Part shown: positions 8,169 to 16,081 of the stretch, piece by piece | Numbering within the stretch: position 1 is the first letter of the stretch | How the letters are laid out: every line of letters begins with the position of its first letter | DNA from: an uncultured Cryomorphaceae bacterium | GTDB lineage: Bacteria > Bacteroidota > Bacteroidia > Flavobacteriales > Schleiferiaceae | DNA: 23,852 bases | Direction of reading: 5' to 3' | Assembly (NCBI GenBank): GCA_937900215.1 | Contig: CALCFH010000240.1 | Span: 1-23,852 of the forward strand | The notes under the pieces: model-generated | Told to the model about the DNA's origin: nothing | Database searches by the model: none | Seen by the model: the letters and a program-made list of their open reading frames with translations, nothing else | Program-made: the position numbers and the translations under genes

Positions 8169-9032
8169 ATGGTGCAAAAGCGCAAAGAGACGGTTTTAGA
8201 GCGACTACGGTACAAATACCGACTGGTGGTTTTGAACGACGATTCCTTTGAAGAGAAGCTCTCTTTTAAGTTAAGTCGTTTAAACGTCTTTGTTGTTACA
8301 GGACTGGCAATAGTACTCTTGATATCGGGTACAACCTTACTAATTGCATACACTCCGCTTAGAGAATACATACCGGGGTATTCTTCCACAAGCCTGCGAA
8401 GACAGGCTTTAGAGTTGGTCCAAACCACAGACTCCATTGAGCTTCAATTGAGTCATCAGAAACAGTATATCGACATACTGAATAGAATTATTTCTGGAGA
8501 AGATATAGAATCCGCTTATCCCGATTCTGTACCCATTGCCTCATTGCCAGATGAAAAAGCGCTAAAGCCCAGCGAAAGCGAAGTGAACATGCGCAAAATG
8601 ATTGAAGACGCAGAGAAATTCAATATAGAAGCAGGCTCGAGTTCCGGTGGCGGTGGACTGAAAAATCTAGCCTTTTTTGTGCCCGTAAAAGGAGTGGTTT
8701 CTCAAGAGTTTAGTCCGGATAAAAACCATCCAGCCATCGACATACTGGCCCCTGAAAACACAGCCATAAAGGCTTGTTTAAACGGTTATGTTCTCTTTGC
8801 AGAGTGGACGTCGGAAACCGGCCACGTACTCATTATTCAGCATACAGACGACTTGATTTCTATTTATAAGCACAACTCGGCCCTGCTTAAGAAGCAAGGA
8901 AACCTTGTTCGCGCAGGAGAGGCTATTGCGATTATTGGGAACTCAGGAGAATTTACAACCGGCACTCATCTTCACTTCGAACTTTGGCACGAAGGCATTG
9001 CCATCGATCCACAAAAATTCATGCGTTTTTAA
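8169..9032 (+). CDS. Membrane-anchored M23 family metallopeptidase
   Basis: 287-residue LytM/M23 endopeptidase predicted to cut peptidoglycan cross-bridges in the periplasm. The layout is a basic cytoplasmic N-terminus (1-38), one membrane segment (about 39-61), a helical linker (75-155) with a glycine-serine spacer (157-163), then the M23 domain (about 170-287). The zinc ligands appear intact: His187 and Asp191 (HPAID) and the HLH motif (His267, His269), so it should be active, unlike degenerate EnvC-type activators. The start ATG at 8169 is preceded by a TATTTG box only 5 bases upstream. The stop overlaps the next start as TAATG. Confidence 0.88.
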   Translation: MVQKRKETVLERLRYKYRLVVLNDDSFEEKLSFKLSRLNVFVVTGLAIVLLISGTTLLIAYTPLREYIPGYSSTSLRRQALELVQTTDSIELQLSHQKQYIDILNRIISGEDIESAYPDSVPIASLPDEKALKPSESEVNMRKMIEDAEKFNIEAGSSSGGGGLKNLAFFVPVKGVVSQEFSPDKNHPAIDILAPENTAIKACLNGYVLFAEWTSETGHVLIIQHTDDLISIYKHNSALLKKQGNLVRAGEAIAIIGNSGEFTTGTHLHFELWHEGIAIDPQKFMRF

Positions 9033-10534
9033 TGGGATTAATCAAAGAAATAGCCGCAAAGGCATATGCCAGATACACTCATAGTCAGAGTAAATTATGG
9101 AGATTTAGAGCCGTTGAGGTTCAAGAAAAGTGGTTGCTTGAAAATTGCATGCGGGCCGCAAACACCGCCTTTGGAAAAGACCATGGATTAGCGAAAGTTC
9201 AGTCTATTAAAGACTATCAAAAGGCCGTGCCCGTAAGAGGTTATGAAGAGTTGCGCAGCTATGTAGACCGAATGGTAGATGGAGAAAGTGATGTACTCTG
9301 GCCAGGCAAGCCACTGTACTATGCCAAAACCAGTGGTACTACTTCGGGCACTAAATACATTCCAATTAGCAAGGAATCTATGCCCTTTCACATTCAGAGC
9401 GCCAAAGAAGCACTATTACTTTATATTTATTATACCGGTCATGCAGACTTTGTTTCGGGTAAAATGATCTTCTTGCAAGGAAGTCCCAGCATGACAGAAA
9501 CCAAGGGTGTAAAAACAGGACGTTTATCTGGAATTGTGGCGCACTATGTTCCGTCTTATCTCCAAAAAAACCGATTGCCTAGTTGGGATACCAACTGCAT
9601 TGAAGATTGGGAAAGTAAGCTGACTAAAATAGTTGAAGAAACGAAGGGGCAAGATATGCGCCTTATTGGAGGCATACCACCTTGGGTACAGATGTATTAT
9701 GAATATTTACTGAAAGCAACTGGTAAAAAGAGCATTCAAGAAATATTCCCAAATCTCCGTCTTTTTGTAACAGGAGGTGTGAATTATGAGCCCTACAAAG
9801 GTGCTATAAATGCTTTAGTTGGAAAGTCTATCGACATCATTGAAACCTATCCCGCTAGTGAAGGATTCATAGCCTACAACGATTCGAGTGGAGAAGAGGG
9901 ATTGTTGCTATTGGCCAATCACGGTATATTCTATGAATTCATTCCATTGAACGAATATGGCAAAGAGAATGCCCCCAGACTTACCCTATCGGAAGTTGAA
10001 ATTGGAGTGAATTATGCCATCCTTATGACTACGAATGCAGGCCTTTGGTCATATAGCATTGGGGATACCGTTGAGTTTGTTTCCCTAAACCCTTTTCGAC
10101 TCAAAGTATCCGGAAGAGTGGCCCACTATATCTCCGCCTTTGGTGAACACGTAATTGGTAGCGAGGTAGAATATGCTATGGAAAAGGTGTGTAAGCACAC
10201 TGGAACATCTGTCTTAGAGTTTACCGTGGCCCCCCAAGTTAGTCCTAAATCAGGACTTCCCTATCACGAGTGGTTCATAGCCTTTGACAATCCAAATGTG
10301 GATATAGACTTGTTTTCAACCCTCTTAGACGAAGCAATGTGTGAGAAAAACAGCTATTACAAAGACCTCATCGTTGGCAAAATTTTACGCCCGGCGGTCA
10401 TCCGTGAAATGGGAAGAGAAAGTTTTCAAGATTATATGCGCTCAATCGGTAAGTTGGGCGGACAGAACAAGCTGCCGCGTTTGAGCAATGATCGCAAGAT
10501 TGCCGATGCATTAAGTAAACAAATGCAGAAATAA
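9032..10534 (+). CDS. GH3 auxin-responsive promoter family protein (acyl-adenylating)
   Basis: 500-residue member of the GH3 family, ANL superfamily, named after plant enzymes that adenylate a carboxylic acid (auxin, jasmonate) and join it to an amino acid. The phosphate-binding loop TSGTTSGTKYIP spans 100-111. The adenine/acyl-site motif ETYPASEG lies near 271-278, the ATP-ribose Asp345 in SIGDTVEF, and the hinge region SGRVAHYISAFGEHV follows. The C-terminal segment keeps a lysine-rich LGGQNKLPRLSNDRK. The adenylation site looks intact; the acyl substrate and acceptor in bacteria are unknown. Translation is coupled to the M23 peptidase by TAATG. The tail faces rnhA across 22 bases, in which I see no terminator hairpin. 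Confidence 0.88.
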   Translation: MGLIKEIAAKAYARYTHSQSKLWRFRAVEVQEKWLLENCMRAANTAFGKDHGLAKVQSIKDYQKAVPVRGYEELRSYVDRMVDGESDVLWPGKPLYYAKTSGTTSGTKYIPISKESMPFHIQSAKEALLLYIYYTGHADFVSGKMIFLQGSPSMTETKGVKTGRLSGIVAHYVPSYLQKNRLPSWDTNCIEDWESKLTKIVEETKGQDMRLIGGIPPWVQMYYEYLLKATGKKSIQEIFPNLRLFVTGGVNYEPYKGAINALVGKSIDIIETYPASEGFIAYNDSSGEEGLLLLANHGIFYEFIPLNEYGKENAPRLTLSEVEIGVNYAILMTTNAGLWSYSIGDTVEFVSLNPFRLKVSGRVAHYISAFGEHVIGSEVEYAMEKVCKHTGTSVLEFTVAPQVSPKSGLPYHEWFIAFDNPNVDIDLFSTLLDEAMCEKNSYYKDLIVGKILRPAVIREMGRESFQDYMRSIGKLGGQNKLPRLSNDRKIADALSKQMQK

Positions 10535-10556
10535 ATAAGCAAAAAAGAGAGGGCTT

Positions 10557-11012
10557 CTATTTATTTAGCGCCTCGTAGCCCGAGTCTATTCGCAAAGGAC
10601 CCTCTGTAGCAGCCGTAACGGCCAGCTGATCGCATATTTCATTCTCTATATGCCCGTTGTGCCCCTTCACCCATTTAAAGCTCACCTGATGCTTTCTATA
10701 GACTTTTAAGAAGCGTTGCCAGAGGTCGGGGTTTGCTTTGTCTTTGAAGGCCTTCTTTTCCCAACCAAAAACCCATTTCTTTTCAACGGCGTCTACAACA
10801 TACTTTGAATCTGTAGTCACCAACGCCAAGGTGCCTGGGTTTTTCAAGGCTTCCAAAGAGACAATAACTGCCAAGAGCTCCATTCGATTATTGGTAGTAA
10901 GCCGAAATCCTTCGGACATTTCTTTACGGTGGGGTCCTGAAATTAAGACAGCCCCATATCCTCCAGGGCCTGGGTTACCGCGAGAAGATCCATCCGTAAA
11001 TATCGAAATCAT
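10557..11012 (-). CDS. rnhA: Ribonuclease HI
   Basis: 151-residue type 1 RNase H that degrades the RNA strand of RNA-DNA hybrids (R-loops, primers). The four acidic catalytic residues are visible: Asp7 (FTDGSSRGNPGPGGYG), Glu45 (NRMELLA), Asp68 (TTDSKYV) and Asp128 (CDQLA), plus the flexible-loop His118 (KGHNGH). The length and the basic handle region (about 78-95) match the E. coli-type enzyme. Its start overlaps the purN stop in an ATGA junction, so it is translated behind purN. The reason for pairing RNase HI with purine synthesis is not obvious. Confidence 0.95.
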   Translation of the reverse strand: MISIFTDGSSRGNPGPGGYGAVLISGPHRKEMSEGFRLTTNNRMELLAVIVSLEALKNPGTLALVTTDSKYVVDAVEKKWVFGWEKKAFKDKANPDLWQRFLKVYRKHQVSFKWVKGHNGHIENEICDQLAVTAATEGPLRIDSGYEALNK

Positions 11013-11581
11013 TCTTCCATCTCAGTAATAACCCACTCTACCACAGAAGGATAATGCCGGTGTTCTAGCTCTTGCACCTTGTAGGCAACATCTTTGGCCG
11101 AATCTTCAATGTCTACTTCAATGGCTTCTTGGAAAATAATTTCGCCCTCATCGTATTCTTCCGAAACATAGTGAATAGTGATACCCGTTTCCTCCTCCTC
11201 ATTCTCAACCACGGCCTGATGTACTCGCATACCATACATTCCCTCGCCTCCATAATCTGGAAGTAAAGAAGGATGGATGTTTACCATTTTGTTTGGAAAA
11301 GCGTCAATAAGGTGGGTTGGAATGCGTTTTAAAAATCCGGCCAGAACGACTAAATCGATCTTTAATGCACTCAATTTTTCTAGTACATAACCACTATTTA
11401 GCTGTTCAGAGGTGAAAATTAAGACCGGAACGGAATAATTTCTTGCTCTTTTAATAATTCCTGCGTCCTTGTTATTGGTAAGGACTAAGTGCACTCTTGC
11501 AAGTTCACTTTCTTCGAAATGTTTCAGGATTTGCTCAGCATTCGTGCCGGATCCCGATCCAAAAATGGCTATTCGCTTCAT
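11009..11581 (-). CDS. purN: Phosphoribosylglycinamide formyltransferase
   Basis: 190-residue GAR transformylase, the third step of de novo purine synthesis, using 10-formyl-tetrahydrofolate. It has the N-terminal loop FGSGSGTNAEQI (7-18), catalytic Asn101 and His103 in NIHPSLLPDY, and Asp144 in EEYDEGEIIFQ, which match the Asn106-His108-Asp144 triad of E. coli PurN. It is divergent from acpP, which starts 133 bases away, and is followed by rnhA with a 4-base overlap. Confidence 0.95.
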   Translation of the reverse strand: MKRIAIFGSGSGTNAEQILKHFEESELARVHLVLTNNKDAGIIKRARNYSVPVLIFTSEQLNSGYVLEKLSALKIDLVVLAGFLKRIPTHLIDAFPNKMVNIHPSLLPDYGGEGMYGMRVHQAVVENEEEETGITIHYVSEEYDEGEIIFQEAIEVDIEDSAKDVAYKVQELEHRHYPSVVEWVITEMEE

Positions 11582-11624
11582 TGATTAAAGGCTGATTCTG
11601 CTTTGGTAAAATTAAGTTAGGCGT

Positions 11625-11632
11625 CAAAAATA
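11625..11632 (-). promoter_or_regulatory. Probable -7 element of purN-rnhA
   Basis: On the minus strand this reads TATTTTTG, a perfect TAnnTTTG match, 43 bases upstream of the purN ATG. No TTG is found at the preferred 17-23 base distance upstream, so the call is tentative. Confidence 0.35.
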
Positions 11633-11654
11633 GTCCTTTGTATGAATGGTTTTG

Positions 11655-11685
11655 TTGTTCAGCTAGCTACAATTGATTTTCTTTG
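11655..11685 (+). promoter_or_regulatory. Probable promoter of acpP-fabF-rnc-pyk run
   Basis: TTG at 11655-11657 (a second TTG lies just before) is followed after 20 bases by TTTCTTTG at 11678-11685, one mismatch from TAnnTTTG. The spacing fits the Bacteroidota housekeeping promoter. A transcript would start near 11690 and leave a leader of about 25 bases before the acpP ATG. This is the only clear gap before a run of six genes. Confidence 0.45.
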
Positions 11686-11714
11686 CATCTTGTAACAAAA
11701 TAAATCAGCCATCC

Positions 11715-11951
11715 ATGTCTGACATTGCATCTAGAGTAAAAGCCATCATCGTTGACAAGCTCGGCGTTGATGAAAATGAAGTAACATTGGAAGCTAGCTT
11801 CACCAACGATCTTGGTGCGGACTCGCTTGACACTGTTGAATTAATTATGGAATTCGAAAAAGAATTCGACATTCAAATACCTGATGATCAGGCAGAAAAT
11901 ATCGCAACTGTAGGCCAAGCCGTCTCCTACATAGAAGAGGCTACTAAGTAG
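11715..11951 (+). CDS. acpP: Acyl carrier protein
   Basis: 78-residue acyl carrier protein that carries growing fatty acyl chains as thioesters. The phosphopantetheine attachment site is Ser37 in the motif DLGADSLDTVELIM, and the surface is acidic with a four-helix pattern as usual. The ATG at 11715 gives the standard N-terminus (MSDIASRVKAIIVDKL). An open frame runs further upstream to a TTG at 11673, but that would add residues foreign to the family and cover the promoter. Six bases separate it from fabF, the usual neighbour. Confidence 0.97.
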   Translation: MSDIASRVKAIIVDKLGVDENEVTLEASFTNDLGADSLDTVELIMEFEKEFDIQIPDDQAENIATVGQAVSYIEEATK

Positions 11952-11957
11952 TAAAGA

Positions 11958-13211
11958 ATGGAGCTCAAACGTGTTGTAGTCACTGGTCTGGGCGTTGTAA
12001 GCCCTGTGGGTAAAAGTGCTCAAGAGTATTGGGACAACCTAATAGCTGGAGTGAGCGGAGCTGCTCCTATTACGCTATTTGACACAACGGACTTCAAAAC
12101 AAACTTTGCATGTGAAGTGAAGGATTTCGATCCTTCACTTTATCTAGACCGCAAGGAAGCGCGCAAATTAGATCGCTTTTCGCAGTTTGCCATTGCTTGT
12201 TCTGACGAGGCAATCCACGATTCCGGAATTTTAAACGGCAATGTCGATAAAGACGGCGTTGGTGTTATCTGGGGAGCTGGAATTGGCGGGATGGATACAT
12301 TCACTTCAGAGTTAGTAAGTTTTGCCGAAGGCGGAAGAAAACCCCGTTTTAGCCCTTTCTTCATTCCAAAAGTAATCTCCGATATAGCCCCAGGACACAT
12401 CAGCATCCGACACGGTTTTAGAGGGATGAACTTCACTACTGTTGCAGCCTGTGCTTCTTCTACCAATGCGCTCATAGATGCACTTATGTACATCCGCATT
12501 GGCAAGGCCAAAGTAATTGTTGCGGGTGGCTCAGAAGCTACAGTGGGCGTTAGCGGAATAGGTGGCTTTAACGCCATGCATGCCCTCTCTACGAGAAATG
12601 ATGACCCCTCTACTGCATCCCGCCCTTTTGATAAAGACCGAGATGGATTTGTAATGGGCGAAGGCGGTGCGTGTTTGGTTATTGAAGAACTTGAGCACGC
12701 CTTAGCTAGAGGTGCAAAAATTTATGGTGAGCTCGCCGGCGGAGGAATGTCTGCCGATGCCTATCACCTTACCGCTCCACACCCAGAAGGACTTGGTGCA
12801 AGCCTTGTGATGGAAAGGAGCTTAGAAGATGCCAATCTCCTGCCTACGGATATCGATTATATAAATGTGCATGGCACCAGTACCCCCCTTGGAGATATTG
12901 CAGAGGCCAAGGCCATTCAGAAAATATTTGGCGATCACGCCTACAAATTAAACATTAGCAGTACCAAGTCTATGACAGGGCATTTGCTAGGAGCTGCAGG
13001 CGCTATGGAAGCCGTTGCAGCATTGTTGGCTGTTAAGAATGACATCGTCCCCCCTACGATCAATCATTTCACAGATGATCCTAGTTTGGACAGCCGATTA
13101 AACTTTACCTTTAATAAGGCCCAAAAAAGAGAGGTGCGCGCTGCATTAAGCAATACCTTCGGCTTTGGTGGACACAATGCTTCCGTATTATTCAAGAAAT
13201 TTAAGGGGTAA
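11958..13211 (+). CDS. fabF: 3-oxoacyl-[acyl-carrier-protein] synthase II
   Basis: 417-residue beta-ketoacyl-ACP synthase (KAS II) that condenses malonyl-ACP with acyl-ACP in fatty acid elongation. The Cys-His-His triad is visible: Cys165 (VAACASSTNA), His305 (NVHGTSTPLGD) and His342 (SMTGHLLGAAGA). The C-terminal FGFGGHNAS loop is present. The length is typical. It follows acpP by 6 bases and its stop shares a base with the rnc start (TAATG). Confidence 0.97.
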   Translation: MELKRVVVTGLGVVSPVGKSAQEYWDNLIAGVSGAAPITLFDTTDFKTNFACEVKDFDPSLYLDRKEARKLDRFSQFAIACSDEAIHDSGILNGNVDKDGVGVIWGAGIGGMDTFTSELVSFAEGGRKPRFSPFFIPKVISDIAPGHISIRHGFRGMNFTTVAACASSTNALIDALMYIRIGKAKVIVAGGSEATVGVSGIGGFNAMHALSTRNDDPSTASRPFDKDRDGFVMGEGGACLVIEELEHALARGAKIYGELAGGGMSADAYHLTAPHPEGLGASLVMERSLEDANLLPTDIDYINVHGTSTPLGDIAEAKAIQKIFGDHAYKLNISSTKSMTGHLLGAAGAMEAVAALLAVKNDIVPPTINHFTDDPSLDSRLNFTFNKAQKREVRAALSNTFGFGGHNASVLFKKFKG

Positions 13212-13948
13212 TGAACTGGGCTCTACGCCTAATCACAAACACATTCCGTTTTTCCAAGTCCAAACCAAGCAACTATACTGCATTGCTCGGCTTTAATCCT
13301 GGAAAGCCCGAATTGTACGGAATAGCTTTTCGACATAGTTCGGCATCCATTAAGGGTCCATTAGGCAGAATAAATAATCAGAGATTAGAGTTTTTGGGCG
13401 ACGCGATTCTCGGCGCTGTTGTTTCAGACCACATCTACAGAGCTATGCCCTCTAAGAACGAAGGATACCTCACCCAAATGAGATCTAAGATTGTTAGTCG
13501 CCGAAGCCTAAACGACCTCGGTCATAAATTAGATTTAAGTCGGTACATAGAAACCAACTCGAAAAAGCCAAGGCCCGGTGAAGCCATTTTTGGCGATGCT
13601 TTAGAAGCCCTTATTGGCGCTATATATATAGACAAAGGATATGATCATGCGCAACAATTTATTATGGAGAAGCTGTTTAAGAACTTCCTAGATCTTGACG
13701 AACTCGATCAGCTAACCATAAGTTATAAAAGCAAGCTTTTAGAGTGGTCTCAAAAAAACAAAAAGGATTTACGACTTGATACCCAGTTGAATTCAAATGA
13801 AAACAGCAATAGACGAAAACCGAGCTTTACTTGTGTAGTATTTGCTGAAGAGTTGAAAATTGCCGAAGGCAATGGAAAATCCAAAAAAGCCGCAGAAGAA
13901 AAGGCCTGTCATCAAGCCTGTAATAGCCTAAAACTGCTCGATGTCTAA
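13211..13948 (+). CDS. rnc: Ribonuclease III
   Basis: 245-residue double-strand-specific endoribonuclease for rRNA and mRNA processing. The catalytic domain (about 20-165) has the signature RLEFLGDAILG with Glu60 and Asp64, and the second acidic pair Asp129 and Glu132 in FGDALEALIGAIY. A C-terminal double-stranded RNA-binding domain (about 170-241) ends with the KSKKAAEEKACHQA helix. The N-terminus is some 20 residues longer than E. coli RNase III, as is common in Bacteroidota. It overlaps fabF by 1 base and the next gene by 8 bases. Confidence 0.95.
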   Translation: MNWALRLITNTFRFSKSKPSNYTALLGFNPGKPELYGIAFRHSSASIKGPLGRINNQRLEFLGDAILGAVVSDHIYRAMPSKNEGYLTQMRSKIVSRRSLNDLGHKLDLSRYIETNSKKPRPGEAIFGDALEALIGAIYIDKGYDHAQQFIMEKLFKNFLDLDELDQLTISYKSKLLEWSQKNKKDLRLDTQLNSNENSNRRKPSFTCVVFAEELKIAEGNGKSKKAAEEKACHQACNSLKLLDV

Positions 13949-14414
13949 GCTTCAATTGCAGTTTTCCGACTATTCAAATAGCACTCCAAAAATTGGAATT
14001 AAAACCAATCTTGAAGGCTATACCTTAGCCTTTCGAATGAACACTCAATTGAAGTTCGGTTTGTATAGGGTAAAAGAAGACCATTCTGTTGTGTTTGAGA
14101 ATAGACCTTTTTTATTTTCTAAATATCAAGGAATGGATATGGGCAATCAAGCCGACCTATTTCTTTTAGAAAATAGAGGTTGGGCAGAGGAAGATACCAT
14201 TCAAAATGGCTTGTTTTCTTCCATAGAGCGCTCCATCTCTCTCACAAAAAACCGATTAAAACCCGATTTCATTTTACTGTCTACCGAGAGTTTAAGCTCT
14301 TCAGAAGGCAGCATTGCGCTGATAAAAAGATTAATGGATATAAAAGGAATTCATACCGCATTTGAACTCCATCTCCACAACTCAAAAGAAGAAGAAAACT
14401 TTATACTTGACTAA
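13941..14414 (+). CDS. IPExxxVDY family-like protein (motif degenerate)
   Basis: 157-residue protein of unknown function. Its place between rnc and pyk is where Bacteroidota usually carry a protein of the IPExxxVDY family. The N-terminal segment YTLAFRMNTQLKFGLYR resembles that family's Y-x-LA-x-x-(L/M)N start, and the C-terminal part KPDFILLSTES fits as well. The naming motif is not preserved: at the expected position I read MGNQADLFLLEN, where family members have IPExxxVDYFLKIEN. No signal peptide or membrane segment is visible. It overlaps rnc by 8 bases and its stop abuts the pyk ATG. Family assignment rests on position plus weak similarity. Confidence 0.6.
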   Translation: MSKLQLQFSDYSNSTPKIGIKTNLEGYTLAFRMNTQLKFGLYRVKEDHSVVFENRPFLFSKYQGMDMGNQADLFLLENRGWAEEDTIQNGLFSSIERSISLTKNRLKPDFILLSTESLSSSEGSIALIKRLMDIKGIHTAFELHLHNSKEEENFILD

Positions 14415-15842
14415 ATGAATTTCAACAAAGCCAAAATAGTAGCAACATTGGGTCCTGCCAGCGAATCCTTAGAAAAAATTCGAGATATGGCCAATGCCGG
14501 TGTGAATGTCTTTCGCATTAACTTTTCTCACGGTTCGCATGAATATGCCCGCACATTGGTAAGCAGAATTCGCAAGGTTGACGATGAGACAGATAAATAC
14601 AATTTGGCCATCCTCGCCGACCTACAAGGGCCTAAATTGAGAATTGGATCTGTGGAAGAAGGAGCGCTTCTAGAGCCCGGCGATTTACTCACCTTCACAA
14701 ATGAGCCCTGTATGGGAACGTCAAAGAAGGTTTTTATGACCTATCAGCAATTCGCTCACGACGTTAAGGTTGGAGAGAATATCTTGCTAGACGATGGTAA
14801 ATTACTTCTAAAAGTAAAGTCTACTGATGGCGTAAGTGATGTAGTTGGAGAGGTAATTCAGGGCGGACCATTAAAGTCTAAAAAGGGCGTGAACCTTCCG
14901 AATACGCGTATTTCATTGCCATGCCTTACAGAAAAAGATCTTGCCGATCTAGAGGTAGTGATGGAAGAAAAAGTAGAATGGGTGGGCTTGTCTTTTGTTC
15001 GTTCTGCTCAAGATGTATATGAGCTCAGACGAATTCTAGATGAATCGGGATCGAACACCAAAATTGTAGCTAAGATTGAAAAGCCAGAAGCCGTAGTAGA
15101 CATCGATAATATCATTGAAGCTACAGATGGTGTAATGGTAGCGCGTGGCGATTTGGGCGTTGAAGTGCCAATGCAAGGCGTGCCCTTAATTCAAAAAATG
15201 ATTGTAAATAAAAGTCATAAAGCTGCCAAACCTGTAATTATTGCTACCCAAATGATGGAAACAATGATTACGAGTATGACCCCAACCCGTGCTGAAGTAA
15301 GCGATGTTGCCAATTCTGTACTAGACGGCGCAGACGCTTTGATGTTGAGTGGAGAAACTTCTGTGGGAAAATACCCTGTTGAAGTAATTCAAACCATGAA
15401 TAAGATCATAGCCCACGTTGAAGAAACAAGTGAAATACGCGTTAAAACGGAGAATCCGCCCAGATATAGAAACGAACGTTTTGTAACCGATTCTATCTGT
15501 TACAATGCCAGTAAAATTGCAGATCAGATTGGAGCATCGGGTATACTCACCATGACTCATTCAGGTTATACCGCGTTTAAAATCTCTTCGCACAGGCCTC
15601 GAACCAATATTCTCGTGTTTACGGCCAACCGAACAATCTTAAACACGCTGAGCCTGCTCTGGGGCGTTCGTGGCTTCTTCTACGATGATGTAAGCAGCAC
15701 AGATGAAAGCTTTACTAACATTATGAAAATTGTCTCTGAAAAAGGGGTGGTGAGAAAAGGCGATTTGGTTGTAAAAATTGCAAGTATGCCAATACAAGAA
15801 ATGGGTATGACAAATACTCTGAAAATCAGCCACGTAGAATAA
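14415..15842 (+). CDS. pyk: Pyruvate kinase
   Basis: 475-residue pyruvate kinase that converts phosphoenolpyruvate and ADP to pyruvate and ATP. Recognisable parts are the N-terminal KAKIVATLGPASES, FSHGSHEYA, the metal/PEP site in KIVAKIEKPEAVVDID, MVARGDLGVEVP, the TQMMETMI helix, and SGETSVGKYPVEV. The C-terminal allosteric domain (about 345-475) is complete. It starts directly after the upstream stop (0 bases) and its own stop shares a base with the next start (TAATG). Confidence 0.97.
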   Translation: MNFNKAKIVATLGPASESLEKIRDMANAGVNVFRINFSHGSHEYARTLVSRIRKVDDETDKYNLAILADLQGPKLRIGSVEEGALLEPGDLLTFTNEPCMGTSKKVFMTYQQFAHDVKVGENILLDDGKLLLKVKSTDGVSDVVGEVIQGGPLKSKKGVNLPNTRISLPCLTEKDLADLEVVMEEKVEWVGLSFVRSAQDVYELRRILDESGSNTKIVAKIEKPEAVVDIDNIIEATDGVMVARGDLGVEVPMQGVPLIQKMIVNKSHKAAKPVIIATQMMETMITSMTPTRAEVSDVANSVLDGADALMLSGETSVGKYPVEVIQTMNKIIAHVEETSEIRVKTENPPRYRNERFVTDSICYNASKIADQIGASGILTMTHSGYTAFKISSHRPRTNILVFTANRTILNTLSLLWGVRGFFYDDVSSTDESFTNIMKIVSEKGVVRKGDLVVKIASMPIQEMGMTNTLKISHVE

Positions 15843-16081
15843 TGCGTTGGGAAGAAGAAGAAGGCGCGCTGATTGCGCGCCTTTCTTTTACAAGCTATTC
15901 AGATGCCTTTGTATTTGTTCAAAAAATGGTTAAACATGCCGAAGAAGTTCAGCATCATCCCAGCCTTTGTTGGGATTATACTGAACTACAGATACTCCTG
16001 ACCACCAAGGATCAAGAAAACACCATTAGTCAACTAGATCGTGATTTCGCAGCTTGGATAGATCGAGTCTACCCTATTTAA
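15842..16081 (+). CDS. Pterin-4a-carbinolamine dehydratase-like protein, degenerate
   Basis: 79-residue protein clearly related to 4a-hydroxytetrahydrobiopterin dehydratase (DCoH/PhhB), which recycles the pterin cofactor of aromatic hydroxylases. It keeps the aligned sequence HAEEVQHHPSLCWDYTELQI, including the first two catalytic histidines in QHHP and the aromatic Tyr. The family motif then requires Y-x9-[H/W]; here the residue is Lys (LLTTKDQ), and the usual glycine pair after TTHD is absent. The chain is also about 20 residues shorter than the usual 95-110, mostly at the N-terminus. It may be inactive or have another role. It is coupled to pyk by TAATG, and its last 8 bases overlap the pheS end. 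Confidence 0.78.
   Translation: MRWEEEEGALIARLSFTSYSDAFVFVQKMVKHAEEVQHHPSLCWDYTELQILLTTKDQENTISQLDRDFAAWIDRVYPI

Noticed and set aside
10535..10556. Terminator between the GH3 gene and rnhA
   Set aside because: The 22 bases contain an A-run and a short GAGAGGGC segment but no stem with a U-run on either strand.
11673..11714. N-terminal extension of acpP from a TTG codon
   Set aside because: Acyl carrier proteins of about 78 residues start at MSDIASRV; the extension covers the promoter-like TTTCTTTG box and encodes residues not seen in the family.
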